Made by a program: the position numbers and the translations under genes. A stretch of DNA of 48,294 nucleotides from the NCBI GenBank assembly GCA_964484185.1, contig CAZAEQ010000034.1, forward strand, positions 1 to 48,294, given 5' to 3'. Of this stretch, positions 41,475 through 48,294 are shown one piece after another. How positions within the stretch are numbered: the stretch's first letter is position 1; each line of letters opens with the position of its first letter. Under the pieces are notes generated by a model, which worked only from the letters and a program-made list of their open reading frames with translations, had not been told where the DNA came from and made no database searches. This DNA comes from F1-120-MAGs238 sp964484185 (GTDB lineage: Bacteria; Planctomycetota; Phycisphaerae; Phycisphaerales; UBA1924).

Positions 41475-41984
41475 ATGGATATCAACACCAAAAAAGTCAC
41501 CCGCCGCCAAATCCGCTTCAATTCAGTCGCGGACATTCTCGCCGACCTCAACACCCTCGAATCCGCCCACAACCGCGGCACACTCACTCAACTCGGAAAC
41601 TGGCCTCCGGGAACGCTCTTCGAACACCTCGCCCACGCCGTCGTCTGCTCCTTCGACGGTTTCGATGGCTTCACTTTCCCCCTCTGGCTTCGCATCTTCG
41701 CGCCACTCGTCAAGACCCGCATGCTTACCACTTCCTTTCCGGCAGGCTATCGACTGAACAAATCGAGCGAAACCAACGCCTGGAAATCGGGCATCAGTTT
41801 TGAGGAAGGCATCAAGCTCTATCGCGACCAGCTTGGGCGTCTCATGGTTGGCAGTGGGGCGGCGACGACCGCAAATCCCGCGCTGACGCCGTCGCATCCC
41901 AGTTTCGGTCGATTGACACCAGATGAATGGATCCTCTACCACCTGCGCCACGGTGAGTTGCACCTGAGCTTTCTCAAGCCTTGA
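41475..41984 (+). CDS. DUF1569-domain protein
   Basis: A 169-residue protein starting 7 bp after the GH116 stop. Family features are RRQIRFNSVADILADLNTLES, LGNWPPGTLFEHLAHAVVCSFDGF, FPLWLRIFAPLVKTRML, a short FPAGYRLNK segment and the final LTPDEWILYHLRHGELHLSFL. DUF1569 is a DinB-like four-helix fold with conserved His residues (HLAHA, HLRHGELH) that could bind a metal or thiol cofactor. The function is unestablished. Close spacing suggests co-transcription with the glycosidase. Confidence 0.85.
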   Translation: MDINTKKVTRRQIRFNSVADILADLNTLESAHNRGTLTQLGNWPPGTLFEHLAHAVVCSFDGFDGFTFPLWLRIFAPLVKTRMLTTSFPAGYRLNKSSETNAWKSGISFEEGIKLYRDQLGRLMVGSGAATTANPALTPSHPSFGRLTPDEWILYHLRHGELHLSFLKP

Positions 41985-42050
41985 AGCTTTGCGTGCGAAC
42001 ATTGCACTTTCGCAAAAGCCCCGGGCCTCAAGGCCGAATAACCTCTGCCC

Positions 42051-42884
42051 ATGATTGAGCTCCTGACACCCATTCTTGCGTTCGCTGATCCTGTTGCCGC
42101 CGCACCCGCTGGCACCGCGGATCTCTTTACGCCCGCCAACCTCGTCGCGGCCGCCGCACTGACGCTCATGGAAATCGTCCTGGGTGTCGACAACATTGTT
42201 TTCGTCGCGATCATCGCCGCTCGGGTCGCGCCCGGAGAACGCAACAAGATTCGCACCATCGGTCTGGTCATCTCCGTTCTTCTGCGCGTGGTCATGCTCT
42301 TTGGTCTCACATGGATCATCGGCATGACCCAGCCGCTGTTCGAAATGCCGGTGCTCAACCATCCGATGACGCTCAAGGATCTCCTCCTGCTCGCAGGCGG
42401 CCTCTTCCTTCTTTATAGCAGCACCAAGGAAATCCACGCAAAGCTCGAAGGTGATCACAATTACGCAGGCGTCGAAGTAGGCAGTACAACCAACGCGGTT
42501 GTTATGACCGCCGGCAAAGCAATTGCACAGATCGCGATCATCAACGTCGTCTTCTCTCTAGACTCCATCTTCACCGCCGTCGGAATGGTGAAGAACATCT
42601 GGATCATGGTCTTCGCCGTTCTTGCCTCAACAGTCGTCATGATCGCCGCTGCCAGTTCAATCGGCGGCTTTATCGAGCGTCACCCGACAGTCAAAATGCT
42701 CGCGCTCAGTTTCCTTCTGCTCATCGGCATCATGCTCGTAGGCGAGGCCTTCGGTCAACACATCCCCAAGGGCTACATCTACTTCGGCATGGGTTTCTCG
42801 CTGCTTGTCGAAATGCTCAACCTTCGTCTTCGCTCAAAGGCCGCCAAATTCGAAGCGGCGAAAAAAGCCGGGAATATCACGTGA
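42051..42884 (+). CDS. TerC-family integral membrane protein
   Basis: A 277-residue protein with about seven membrane helices. The TerC signatures are ALTLMEIVLGVDNIVFVAII with acidic residues in the helix, and AIAQIAIINVVFSLDSIFTAVGM in the second half repeat. The C-terminal IYFGMGFSLLVEMLNLR is also typical. TerC/YkoY proteins are now linked to manganese export and to metal loading of exoenzymes; older work linked them to tellurite resistance. Its GTG/TGA overlap with the downstream fucosidase gene (42881-42884) implies coupling. A TerC protein beside secreted hydrolases may help metallate exported enzymes, but this is inference. Confidence 0.95.
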   Translation: MIELLTPILAFADPVAAAPAGTADLFTPANLVAAAALTLMEIVLGVDNIVFVAIIAARVAPGERNKIRTIGLVISVLLRVVMLFGLTWIIGMTQPLFEMPVLNHPMTLKDLLLLAGGLFLLYSSTKEIHAKLEGDHNYAGVEVGSTTNAVVMTAGKAIAQIAIINVVFSLDSIFTAVGMVKNIWIMVFAVLASTVVMIAAASSIGGFIERHPTVKMLALSFLLLIGIMLVGEAFGQHIPKGYIYFGMGFSLLVEMLNLRLRSKAAKFEAAKKAGNIT

Positions 42885-44254
42885 TTCGCACACTCTCGCT
42901 TCTCATCGCGGCACTCTCCCTCGCTGCATGCACTGCCAGTAAACACGCTGCGCCAGCGCCGACGCAAGCTCAGGTCGACACGCTCTGGAACTCCCGCGGC
43001 TGCATCGACGATGAACGCGGCCAGTGGTTCCGCGATGCCAAGTTTGGCGCGATCATTCACTTTGGCCCATATTCCACACTTGGCGGCTATTACCAGGGCA
43101 AAGGGCCATACGTCCCCTCTGAACAGATCATGGGACTTGGAGAACGTCGTGCCACCATCTCTCCCGCTGACTACAAGAAAAACGTCGCGGCCAATTTCAA
43201 CCCCAAGAACTTCGATGCCGCGAAGTGGGTCAAGTTGATGAAAGATGCGGGCCAGAAGTACGTCATCCTGACGACCAAGCACCACGATGGCTTCTGCATG
43301 TTCAAGACTGCAACGACTCCGTTCAACGTTGTCGATGCAACTCCATTCGGCCGCGATGTCGTCAAAGAACTCGCCGATGAATGCAAAAAGCAAGGCCTCA
43401 TCTTCAGCCCCTATTTCTCCATCGGAGACTGGTCCGCATCGGAGGTTCAGAACTCCGGCTATGCAAACTACGCCGCCTACATGAAAGCCCAGCTCTCTGA
43501 ACTTTTGACCAACTATGGCGATGTCAAACTCATGTGGTTCGACAACTGGTGGTACGTCAACAACCAGTGGACCAACGATGAACCGCACGCCAAAGACCTC
43601 TACTCCTTCATCCGCACGGCCAGCCCAAAAACGCTCGTCAGCGATCGCTGCGGCCGCGGCAACAAATCTGAAGACGGCGACTACGCCACTCCCGAAAACC
43701 AGCTCAAAGGTTCGCTGCAGTCCCGCTACTTCGAAGTCGTCATGACCAACACCGATGATGAGAACTGGGCCTGGGTCAACGGCGCGCGCAACTACCGCCA
43801 GTCCGCCGACCTCATCAAGAACCTCATCGATTCAACCAGCAAAGGCGGCAACTTTGTCTTGAACGTGGGCCCCAACGCACTCGGCGAATTTCCCCCAGAA
43901 CACATCGCACTCCTCGAAAAATTCGGCGATTGGACCAGGGTCAATGGCGAAGCAATCTACGCAACCATTCCCGCTCCGCACGTGCAGTGCCCGCAATCCG
44001 CCGATGCACTTGCCTACGCGACGCAGTCCAAGTCTGGCGACTCGCTTTACATTCATGTCATCACATGGCCCGCATCGGGTCCGCTCACGGTCACTATCAA
44101 AAAGCCGATCTCCTTCACCGCAAAGTATCTCAACCAATCCTTCGGCCGCGTCAACTATCTCGCATCGAGCGACACCGCCGCCACAACGTTGAGCATCCAA
44201 AAGCCCGCAGTATTCGACTCCTCCGCAACCGTCATCAAGCTCTCCGTGAAATAA
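42881..44254 (+). CDS. GH29 alpha-L-fucosidase, lipoprotein
   Basis: GTG 42881 starts a 457-residue protein with lipobox LAAC (Cys17), so it is probably membrane-anchored on the periplasmic side. GH29 motifs are FRDAKFGAIIHFGPYS, KYVILTTKHHDGFCMF (HHDGF 134-138) and the nucleophile Asp221 in LMWFDNWWYV. NTDDENWAWVNGARNYRQS and GNFVLNVGPNALGEFP follow. A short C-terminal beta domain ends it. It releases alpha-linked L-fucose from glycans. The acid/base residue cannot be fixed by eye, as is usual for GH29. It overlaps terC by 4 bp. Confidence 0.94.
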   Translation: MIRTLSLLIAALSLAACTASKHAAPAPTQAQVDTLWNSRGCIDDERGQWFRDAKFGAIIHFGPYSTLGGYYQGKGPYVPSEQIMGLGERRATISPADYKKNVAANFNPKNFDAAKWVKLMKDAGQKYVILTTKHHDGFCMFKTATTPFNVVDATPFGRDVVKELADECKKQGLIFSPYFSIGDWSASEVQNSGYANYAAYMKAQLSELLTNYGDVKLMWFDNWWYVNNQWTNDEPHAKDLYSFIRTASPKTLVSDRCGRGNKSEDGDYATPENQLKGSLQSRYFEVVMTNTDDENWAWVNGARNYRQSADLIKNLIDSTSKGGNFVLNVGPNALGEFPPEHIALLEKFGDWTRVNGEAIYATIPAPHVQCPQSADALAYATQSKSGDSLYIHVITWPASGPLTVTIKKPISFTAKYLNQSFGRVNYLASSDTAATTLSIQKPAVFDSSATVIKLSVK

Positions 44255-44281
44255 CCAGCCTGACAAACATATCATCCGCCC

Positions 44282-44782
44282 ATGCTTGAACCCCAGCTGC
44301 TTAAGCCCCAGCACGCAGAGATCTACGTTGCGCTCCGTCGCGAAATGTTGCTTAATTCGCCTTGGTCGTTCAGCGCGCATCCAACACAGGACAAGGGCAG
44401 TGATGTCATCCATATTCGAAAGTCGCTGGCTCTCACGCACTACGCAATCTGCGCCATCATCGATAACAATCGCGCCATCGCCGTTGCGGCTGTCCGCCGC
44501 GAAGAAGCCGTCAAACGTCGCCACATCGCCTCAATCTGGGGCGTCTACGTAACTCCCGAGTTCCGCGGCAAAGGTTTCAGCAAAGCCGTCGTCTCTCACG
44601 CAGTCGCAACCGCCCGCACTTGGCCCGAGCTCGAAACCATCCATCTCTCCGTAAGCGAAAACGCGCCCAATGCTCAGAAGCTCTACGAATCACTCGGCTT
44701 TAAAGTCTGGGGCAACGAACCCAACGCGCTGCACGTGAACGGCATCTCCTACGCCGAGCTTCACATGCACCTGCCGCTGTAA
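44282..44782 (+). CDS. GNAT-family N-acetyltransferase
   Basis: A 166-residue protein with the acetyl-CoA loop FRGKGFS (94-100) after the strand SIWGVYVTPE. Next comes a helix AVVSHAVATARTW, then LSVSENAPNAQKLYESLGFKVWG, the classic NxxAxxLYESLGF motif. The N-terminal half includes EIYVALRREMLLNSPWSFSA, seen in small bacterial GNATs acting on unknown amines. The substrate is not predictable. It follows the fucosidase by 27 bp and converges on the Old Yellow Enzyme gene with a 1-bp gap. Confidence 0.93.
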   Translation: MLEPQLLKPQHAEIYVALRREMLLNSPWSFSAHPTQDKGSDVIHIRKSLALTHYAICAIIDNNRAIAVAAVRREEAVKRRHIASIWGVYVTPEFRGKGFSKAVVSHAVATARTWPELETIHLSVSENAPNAQKLYESLGFKVWGNEPNALHVNGISYAELHMHLPL

Positions 44783-44783
44783 T

Positions 44784-45839
44784 TCACTTCAATGACGGGT
44801 AATCCGTGTAACCCTCTGGCCCTGTTGTGTAAAACAAATCCGGCCGCGGCGCAGTCAAATCGCTTCCATCCCGCAATCTCCGCGGCAAGTCCGGATTCGC
44901 AATAAACGCCTTGCCAAATGCGATCGCATCCGCCTCACCCATCGCAATCACCGCTTCTGCAGACTCGCGAGTAAAACTCTCGTTGGCAATATATACGCCG
45001 CCAAATGCAGCTTTCAGCGCGGGTCCAAGTCGATTCTCTCCCAGCGCCTCGCGAGCACAGATAAACGCAATCTTCCGTTTCCCAAGCTCCTTTGCCACAT
45101 GCAGGAAAGTCTCCGCCCGGTTCGAATCTCCCATCGTGTGAAAGTCCGCACGGGGTGATAAGTGCATTCCCACTCTTCCGGCCCCAAACACGCTGACACA
45201 CGCATCAGTAACCTCTAGCATCAATCGCGCTCGATTCGCAATCGATCCGCCATACGCATCGGTCCGCACATTGGACGAGTCCTGCAAGAATTGGTCCAGC
45301 AGATATCCGTTCGCCCCGTGAATCTCAACGCCATCAAACCCTGCGGCCTTCGCATTCATCGCTCCACGCCTGAACGCCGCCACCACGCCCGGAATCTCAC
45401 TCAATTCCAGCGCCCGCGGCACAATATACGGCTTATGCGGCTTCACATGGCTCACATTTCCAATCGCCGCAATCGCGCTGGGCGCGATCGGCGTTTCGCC
45501 GTTCAAGTACACGGGATCCGAAATCCGCCCCACATGCCACAATTGCAAAAAAATCCGACCGCCCGCCGCGTGTACTGCACTGGTTACATCTTTCCACCCG
45601 GCAACCTGCTCCTGCGACCAGATCCCTGGCGTGCGCGGATATCCAACTCCCATCGGATCGACACTCGTCGCTTCAGACAAGATCAACCCCGCCGATGCCC
45701 GCTGTGCGTAATACTCTGCCATCAACATCGTCGGCACTCGCCCCGGATTGTCCGCGCGACAGCGCGTGAGCGGCGCCATCACCACGCGATTAGGAAGTTT
45801 CAGATCGCCAACAAACAACGGATCAAAGAGCGTGTTCAT
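44784..45839 (-). CDS. Old Yellow Enzyme family NADH:flavin oxidoreductase
   Basis: The start at 45839 gives MNTLFDPLFVGDLKLPNRVV and 351 residues; upstream in-frame codons (to 45905) are non-conserved. Motifs are VMAPLTRCRA (20-29), LILSEATSV, RIFLQLWHVGR (95-105), FDGVEIHGANGYLLDQFL (168-185) with the substrate-binding H174/N177 pair, TDAYGGSIANRARL and FGKAFIANPDLPRRL. It is an FMN barrel of the NemA/xenobiotic reductase type, which reduces activated alkenes or nitro compounds; the natural substrate is unknown. It is divergent from the DinB-like gene, with a 56-bp gap. Confidence 0.95.
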   Translation of the reverse strand: MNTLFDPLFVGDLKLPNRVVMAPLTRCRADNPGRVPTMLMAEYYAQRASAGLILSEATSVDPMGVGYPRTPGIWSQEQVAGWKDVTSAVHAAGGRIFLQLWHVGRISDPVYLNGETPIAPSAIAAIGNVSHVKPHKPYIVPRALELSEIPGVVAAFRRGAMNAKAAGFDGVEIHGANGYLLDQFLQDSSNVRTDAYGGSIANRARLMLEVTDACVSVFGAGRVGMHLSPRADFHTMGDSNRAETFLHVAKELGKRKIAFICAREALGENRLGPALKAAFGGVYIANESFTRESAEAVIAMGEADAIAFGKAFIANPDLPRRLRDGSDLTAPRPDLFYTTGPEGYTDYPSLK

Positions 45840-45895
45840 AAAGCAACAGTATTCCACACTCTCAAACGCACCCACTCTTTGGTTACACTTTGCAC

Positions 45896-46411
45896 ATGCC
45901 TGCAACCGTCAAACCGATCATCGCATCACAACTCCTCGCCTCGCTCGCCATGATGAACGACTGCGTTCAGAAATGCCCAGCTGATCTCTGGAACAACTCG
46001 GAAAAGGTGATCGCGAAGTACCCATTCTGGCTCGTCGCCTACCACACCCTTTGCTTCGTTGATCTCTACCTCTCCCCCGGCGAAGCCGTGTATCAGCCGC
46101 GACCAGACCTCCATCCCCGCGGCTGGCAGGAATTCGATGACGAATACCCCAGCCGCACATTCACTCAGCCCGAGCTTCTCGCCTACATCCAGATCTGCCG
46201 CGAGAAAATAGCAACTGTCCTGGGCGATGGCCCCGACTCTGAAACCGAAACCTCACTCCTTGGACCCTCCGGCTTCTCGCGCCTGGCATTCACCCGCATC
46301 GAACTCCACCTCTACAACCTCCGCCACCTGCAACACCACACCGGCCAACTCACCGCATTCCTCCGCCGCTTCAGTGTGGAAACGAGCTGGGTCAAAGCCG
46401 GCTGGAAATAA
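45896..46411 (+). CDS. DinB-like four-helix protein
   Basis: ATG 45896 is preferred over TTG 45890. The 171-residue product has the DinB superfamily layout: an early His in FWLVAYHTLCFVD (H50) and a late pair in NLRHLQHHTGQLTAFLRR (H147/H148), the triad that usually binds a metal. The middle section EAVYQPRPDLHPRG is variable in the family. Members include thiol S-transferases and DNA-damage-induced proteins, so no reaction can be assigned. It stands alone between a divergent flavoenzyme and the small dockerin protein. Confidence 0.85.
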   Translation: MPATVKPIIASQLLASLAMMNDCVQKCPADLWNNSEKVIAKYPFWLVAYHTLCFVDLYLSPGEAVYQPRPDLHPRGWQEFDDEYPSRTFTQPELLAYIQICREKIATVLGDGPDSETETSLLGPSGFSRLAFTRIELHLYNLRHLQHHTGQLTAFLRRFSVETSWVKAGWK

Positions 46412-46476
46412 CGCCTCTTGCACCCTCTGGTACATTGTCATCAGATGCAGTACCTGCGTTCCAGGGGAGGATTTCC

Positions 46477-46803
46477 ATGAAACCCAGCTTCAGCACACAA
46501 TTCCTCATCTCCGCGGCGTTTTCCACGCTTGCTCTCGCCACGCCAGATCAGCCCGCGCCGTTTGAACTCCCTTTCGTTCTGCCGGTGCTGAATATAGCCG
46601 AGTCGGAAACAACCGATCCCGCAGGTCCACCGCCGCCGTGCCCGGCCGATTTCAATCGCGATAACACCGTCGACATCTTCGACTATCTCGATTTTGTGGA
46701 TGCCTTCAGGGCAGAAACGTTCGAAGCCGATTTCAACTTCGACGGCGTCATCGATTTCTTCGACTACCTGGATTTCCTTCGCATTTTCAATTTCGGCTGT
46801 TGA
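46477..46803 (+). CDS. Small secreted protein made almost entirely of a GC-type dockerin-like module
   Basis: ATG 46477 is fixed by GGGGAGG at 46464-46470. The 108-residue product has a signal peptide (MKPSFSTQFLISAAFSTLALA, cleavage near residue 21), a Pro-rich linker (22-54) and the 54-residue Cys-bracketed module (55-108: CPADFNRDNTVDIFDYLDF, then ADFNFDGVIDFFDYLDF, ending FGC). Nothing else remains for a catalytic role. It is followed after 6 bp by the GH99-like gene on the same strand. It may be an adaptor, a free sorting module or the remnant of a larger protein. Confidence 0.85.
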   Translation: MKPSFSTQFLISAAFSTLALATPDQPAPFELPFVLPVLNIAESETTDPAGPPPPCPADFNRDNTVDIFDYLDFVDAFRAETFEADFNFDGVIDFFDYLDFLRIFNFGC

Positions 46804-46809
46804 TGAACC

Positions 46810-47943
46810 ATGTCTGCGGATTCCTATGCTCACTCAATGCACCCGACTTCTAAACACATCCTTGTGCTTCTTTCGCTCTTAATTGCTCTCTCGTTCCTGC
46901 CATTCAGTTCAACTGCTCGCACTGCCCCGCCTGCAGAATCGCGCAGCGAAAACCTAGTCCTTGCCTTCTACTACCCTTGGTACGGTTTGCCCAATGGCCC
47001 CGGCGGCAAGTCGCGGAACAACCAGACTGTCCACTGGGAACACATCGATGCGCCTGCAAAGAAAATCTCCAGCAGCACCAACTATCCAATCGGCGGCGCA
47101 TACGACTCGCACGATCCAGCTGTGATCGACCGCCACACACAACTTGCCAAAGCATCAGGCATCGACGCGTTCATCATCTCGTGGTGGGGCAAAAACACTT
47201 TTGAAGATCAAGCCGTCCCGCTCATTCTCGACTCCTGCGCCAAGTCCAACATCAAAGCCTGCATCTACTACGAAGAGGTCCCAAAAGGCGGCACGCCCGC
47301 AACCGTCGCCGCCGAACTTGTGGATATCACTACGCGTTACGCGACTCACCCTGCGTACTTCAAAATCACTCGCGATGGCCAAACGCATCCCGTCATCTTC
47401 ATCTACGGCCGCGCCATCGAACAACTCGGCCTCGAAAAATGGAAAGAGGTTCAGCAACTCCTCGCCAAAACTTCTCCCCGCCCATTCCTCATCGGCGACT
47501 CCTTCAGCAAACTCGGCGTTGAGACATTCGACGGCGTCCACTCCTACGGCCCCGCCGGCGACCTCGCCGCCGCACAAAAGCGAGGCGAGACGTTCCAGAC
47601 CTGGACCAAACGCACCATGCCGTGGTGGGCAAACTGCGGCGAAGGCGGCAGCGTTTCCCGCGATGCCGGAAAAATCTCGTGCTGCACCGTCTTCCCCGGC
47701 TACGACGACACTCGCGTCCGCACACCTGGCCTGGTCGTCACACGCGAAAACGGCGCACTCTACGAAGAACTCTGGCGTCAGGCGGTCGCCGCCAAACCTG
47801 ATTGGATCTTGATTACAAGCTTCAACGAATGGCATGAAGGTAGTGAGATTGAGCCATCAATAGAAGAGGGCGACAAGTACATCGCATTGACGAAAGACTG
47901 GGCAGCGAAATTCAAGGCGAGTCGAGCAGGCACTGGGCACTAG
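46810..47943 (+). CDS. Secreted GH99-like endo-mannosidase family protein
   Basis: A 377-residue protein with an N-terminal hydrophobic signal (about 17-36). GH99/GH71-type features are LVLAFYYPWYG (49-59), HDPAVIDRHTQLAKASGIDAF, ISWWGKNTFED, ACIYYEEVPKGG, a VHSYGPAG segment and the C-terminal SFNEWHEGSEIEPS (337-350), whose two Glu of EWHE correspond to the catalytic site of endo-alpha-1,2-mannosidases. It would cut inside mannan-type or related glycans. The last residues (AGTGH) and the stop codon come from the start of a 7-bp tandem repeat, so the C-terminus may have been altered. No dockerin tail is present, but the small dockerin gene precedes it. Confidence 0.85.
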   Translation: MSADSYAHSMHPTSKHILVLLSLLIALSFLPFSSTARTAPPAESRSENLVLAFYYPWYGLPNGPGGKSRNNQTVHWEHIDAPAKKISSSTNYPIGGAYDSHDPAVIDRHTQLAKASGIDAFIISWWGKNTFEDQAVPLILDSCAKSNIKACIYYEEVPKGGTPATVAAELVDITTRYATHPAYFKITRDGQTHPVIFIYGRAIEQLGLEKWKEVQQLLAKTSPRPFLIGDSFSKLGVETFDGVHSYGPAGDLAAAQKRGETFQTWTKRTMPWWANCGEGGSVSRDAGKISCCTVFPGYDDTRVRTPGLVVTRENGALYEELWRQAVAAKPDWILITSFNEWHEGSEIEPSIEEGDKYIALTKDWAAKFKASRAGTGH

Positions 47944-47987
47944 GCACTAGGCACTAGGCACTAGGCACTGGGCACTTGGCACTTGGG
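47931..47987. repeat. Heptanucleotide tandem array, first block (CACTAGG type)
   Basis: Eight head-to-tail 7-bp units run from 47931: CACTGGG, four CACTAGG, CACTGGG and two CACTTGG, differing only at positions 5 and 6. The first units code for the end of the GH99-like protein, and the TAG of the second unit is its stop codon (47941-47943). Confidence 0.9.
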
Positions 47988-48026
47988 AAAGCCAAAGACG
48001 AGACGTGAAGCAGAACCGCGCTAGCT

Positions 48027-48105
48027 ATCCGTAATTCCATCCGTATTTTCATCCGTTTCCATCCGATTGTGCACTAATCGGATATTTGCGGATGAAAATA
48101 CGGAT
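48027..48105. repeat. Long nested hairpin built from ATCCG repeats
   Basis: ATCCGTATTTTCATCCG (48039-48055) and CGGATGAAAATACGGAT (48089-48105) are perfect 17-bp inverted arms. Inside, ATCCGATT (48061-48068) pairs with AATCGGAT (48076-48083) over a 7-nt loop. The left arm lies in a direct-repeat series of about 12 bp starting ATCCGT at 48027, 48039 and 48051. Confidence 0.9.
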
Positions 48106-48125
48106 ATTGGAGCGTTCTGAACAGG

Positions 48126-48153
48126 CACTAGGCACTGGGCACTAGGCATTGGG
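48126..48153. repeat. Heptanucleotide tandem array, second block
   Basis: Four units, CACTAGG, CACTGGG, CACTAGG and CATTGGG, repeat the motif of the first block 140 bp away, on the far side of the long hairpin. The two blocks flank the hairpin. Confidence 0.85.
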
Positions 48154-48169
48154 GACGAGAAGAAGTGGC

Positions 48170-48201
48170 AGAGTGGTAGAGTGGTAGAGTGGTAGAGTGA
48201 C
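48170..48201. repeat. Octanucleotide tandem array (AGAGTGGT)
   Basis: Three exact copies of AGAGTGGT (48170-48193) plus a partial AGAGTGAC (48194-48201) follow the second heptamer block. The unit is unrelated to the heptamer. Confidence 0.85.
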
Positions 48202-48244
48202 GAAGTGAAGGAAACGGGGAAAGTCGGTTTTTGAGTCAGAAACG

Positions 48245-48294
48245 AAAGGTGATCATTTCATTTCAAAGGTGATCATCAAAAGTGATGATCACCT
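48245..48294. repeat. Direct repeat plus perfect 12-bp hairpin at the window end
   Basis: AAAGGTGATCAT occurs at 48245-48256 and 48265-48276. The second copy starts a perfect inverted repeat, AGGTGATCATCA (48267-48278) and TGATGATCACCT (48283-48294), with a 4-nt AAAG loop. It ends exactly at the last base, so its outer extent is unknown. Confidence 0.85.

Larger units (their letters stand above)
47944..48294. other. Repeat-dense non-coding region at the window edge
   Basis: No credible gene is seen in these 351 bases. The region holds two blocks of the 7-bp array, one 8-bp array, a long hairpin and a second hairpin that runs to the window end. What lies beyond is unknown. Confidence 0.75.

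Noticed and set aside
41523..42458. Long minus-strand frame (about 310 codons) opposite DUF1569 and terC
   Set aside because: It is antisense to two genes with clear family motifs; it has no ribosome site or recognisable domain and exists because of the GC-rich codon pattern.
47931..48201. CRISPR array
   Set aside because: Repeats are 7-8 bp and directly adjacent, with no spacers of constant length and no cas gene in the window.

Overview
The window looks like chromosomal DNA of a planctomycete, most likely of the class Phycisphaerae. The main reason is that four unrelated secreted proteins end in the same 54-residue, cysteine-bracketed tandem module (consensus CxADFNxDxxVDFFDYLDFV, then xADFNxDxxVDFFDYLDFV, then Cys). 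I know this as the Phycisphaerae 'GC-type' dockerin-like C-terminus. DNA is moderately GC-rich, genes sit on both strands in short units, and housekeeping genes are scattered. This placement comes from sequence and memory only; no search was run.

Layout. 0-9 kb: a 5'-truncated repeat protein, a large secreted lectin/beta-solenoid protein with the dockerin tail, an acetyltransferase, a DUF2238 membrane protein, an exported beta-carbonic anhydrase, two tandem paralogous lipoproteins and a type IV prepilin-like protein. 9.2-13 kb: lepA, flanked by structured repeats, then an accessory patch with a primase-C-terminus-like protein, a HTH antitoxin and a truncated PIN toxin. 13-17.5 kb: two more dockerin-tailed secreted proteins, a DUF1801 protein and a DUF481 outer-membrane protein. 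17.5-21.5 kb: a tandem pair of zinc-ribbon membrane proteins separated by a relic of the ribBA 3' end, then ribBA itself, whose GTP cyclohydrolase II half has lost its zinc cysteines. 21.5-26.1 kb: a DUF4287 protein and a LivHMGF ABC transporter without a binding protein. 26-37.4 kb: an SRPBCC protein, an orphan nuoG, ggt, rsmD with a large charged insertion, an unknown protein, cobalamin-dependent metH, and a flavoenzyme that resembles eukaryotic UDP-galactopyranose mutase much more than bacterial Glf. 37.4-38.1 kb: an intact Phd/ParE-type toxin-antitoxin pair with a palindromic operator candidate. 38.1-48 kb: a carbohydrate-oriented stretch (GH116, GH29, GH99-like, a small dockerin-only protein) mixed with DUF1569, TerC, GNAT, Old Yellow Enzyme and DinB-like genes. 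The right edge (47.93-48.29 kb) is non-coding and packed with short tandem repeats and long hairpins.

How the genes work together. The secreted lectin, serine hydrolase, HAF-like protein and small dockerin protein probably share one cell-surface sorting or anchoring route. The glycosidases suggest a glycan-degrading lifestyle. The Liv transporter, Ggt and MetH point to amino-acid import, glutathione or gamma-glutamyl recycling and methionine synthesis. The most notable items are the invariant 54-residue sorting module and its near-standalone version, the degenerate ribBA plus the tandem duplication that carried its 3' end, the eukaryotic-type UDP-galactopyranose mutase, and the repeat cluster that supplies the stop codon of the GH99-like gene.
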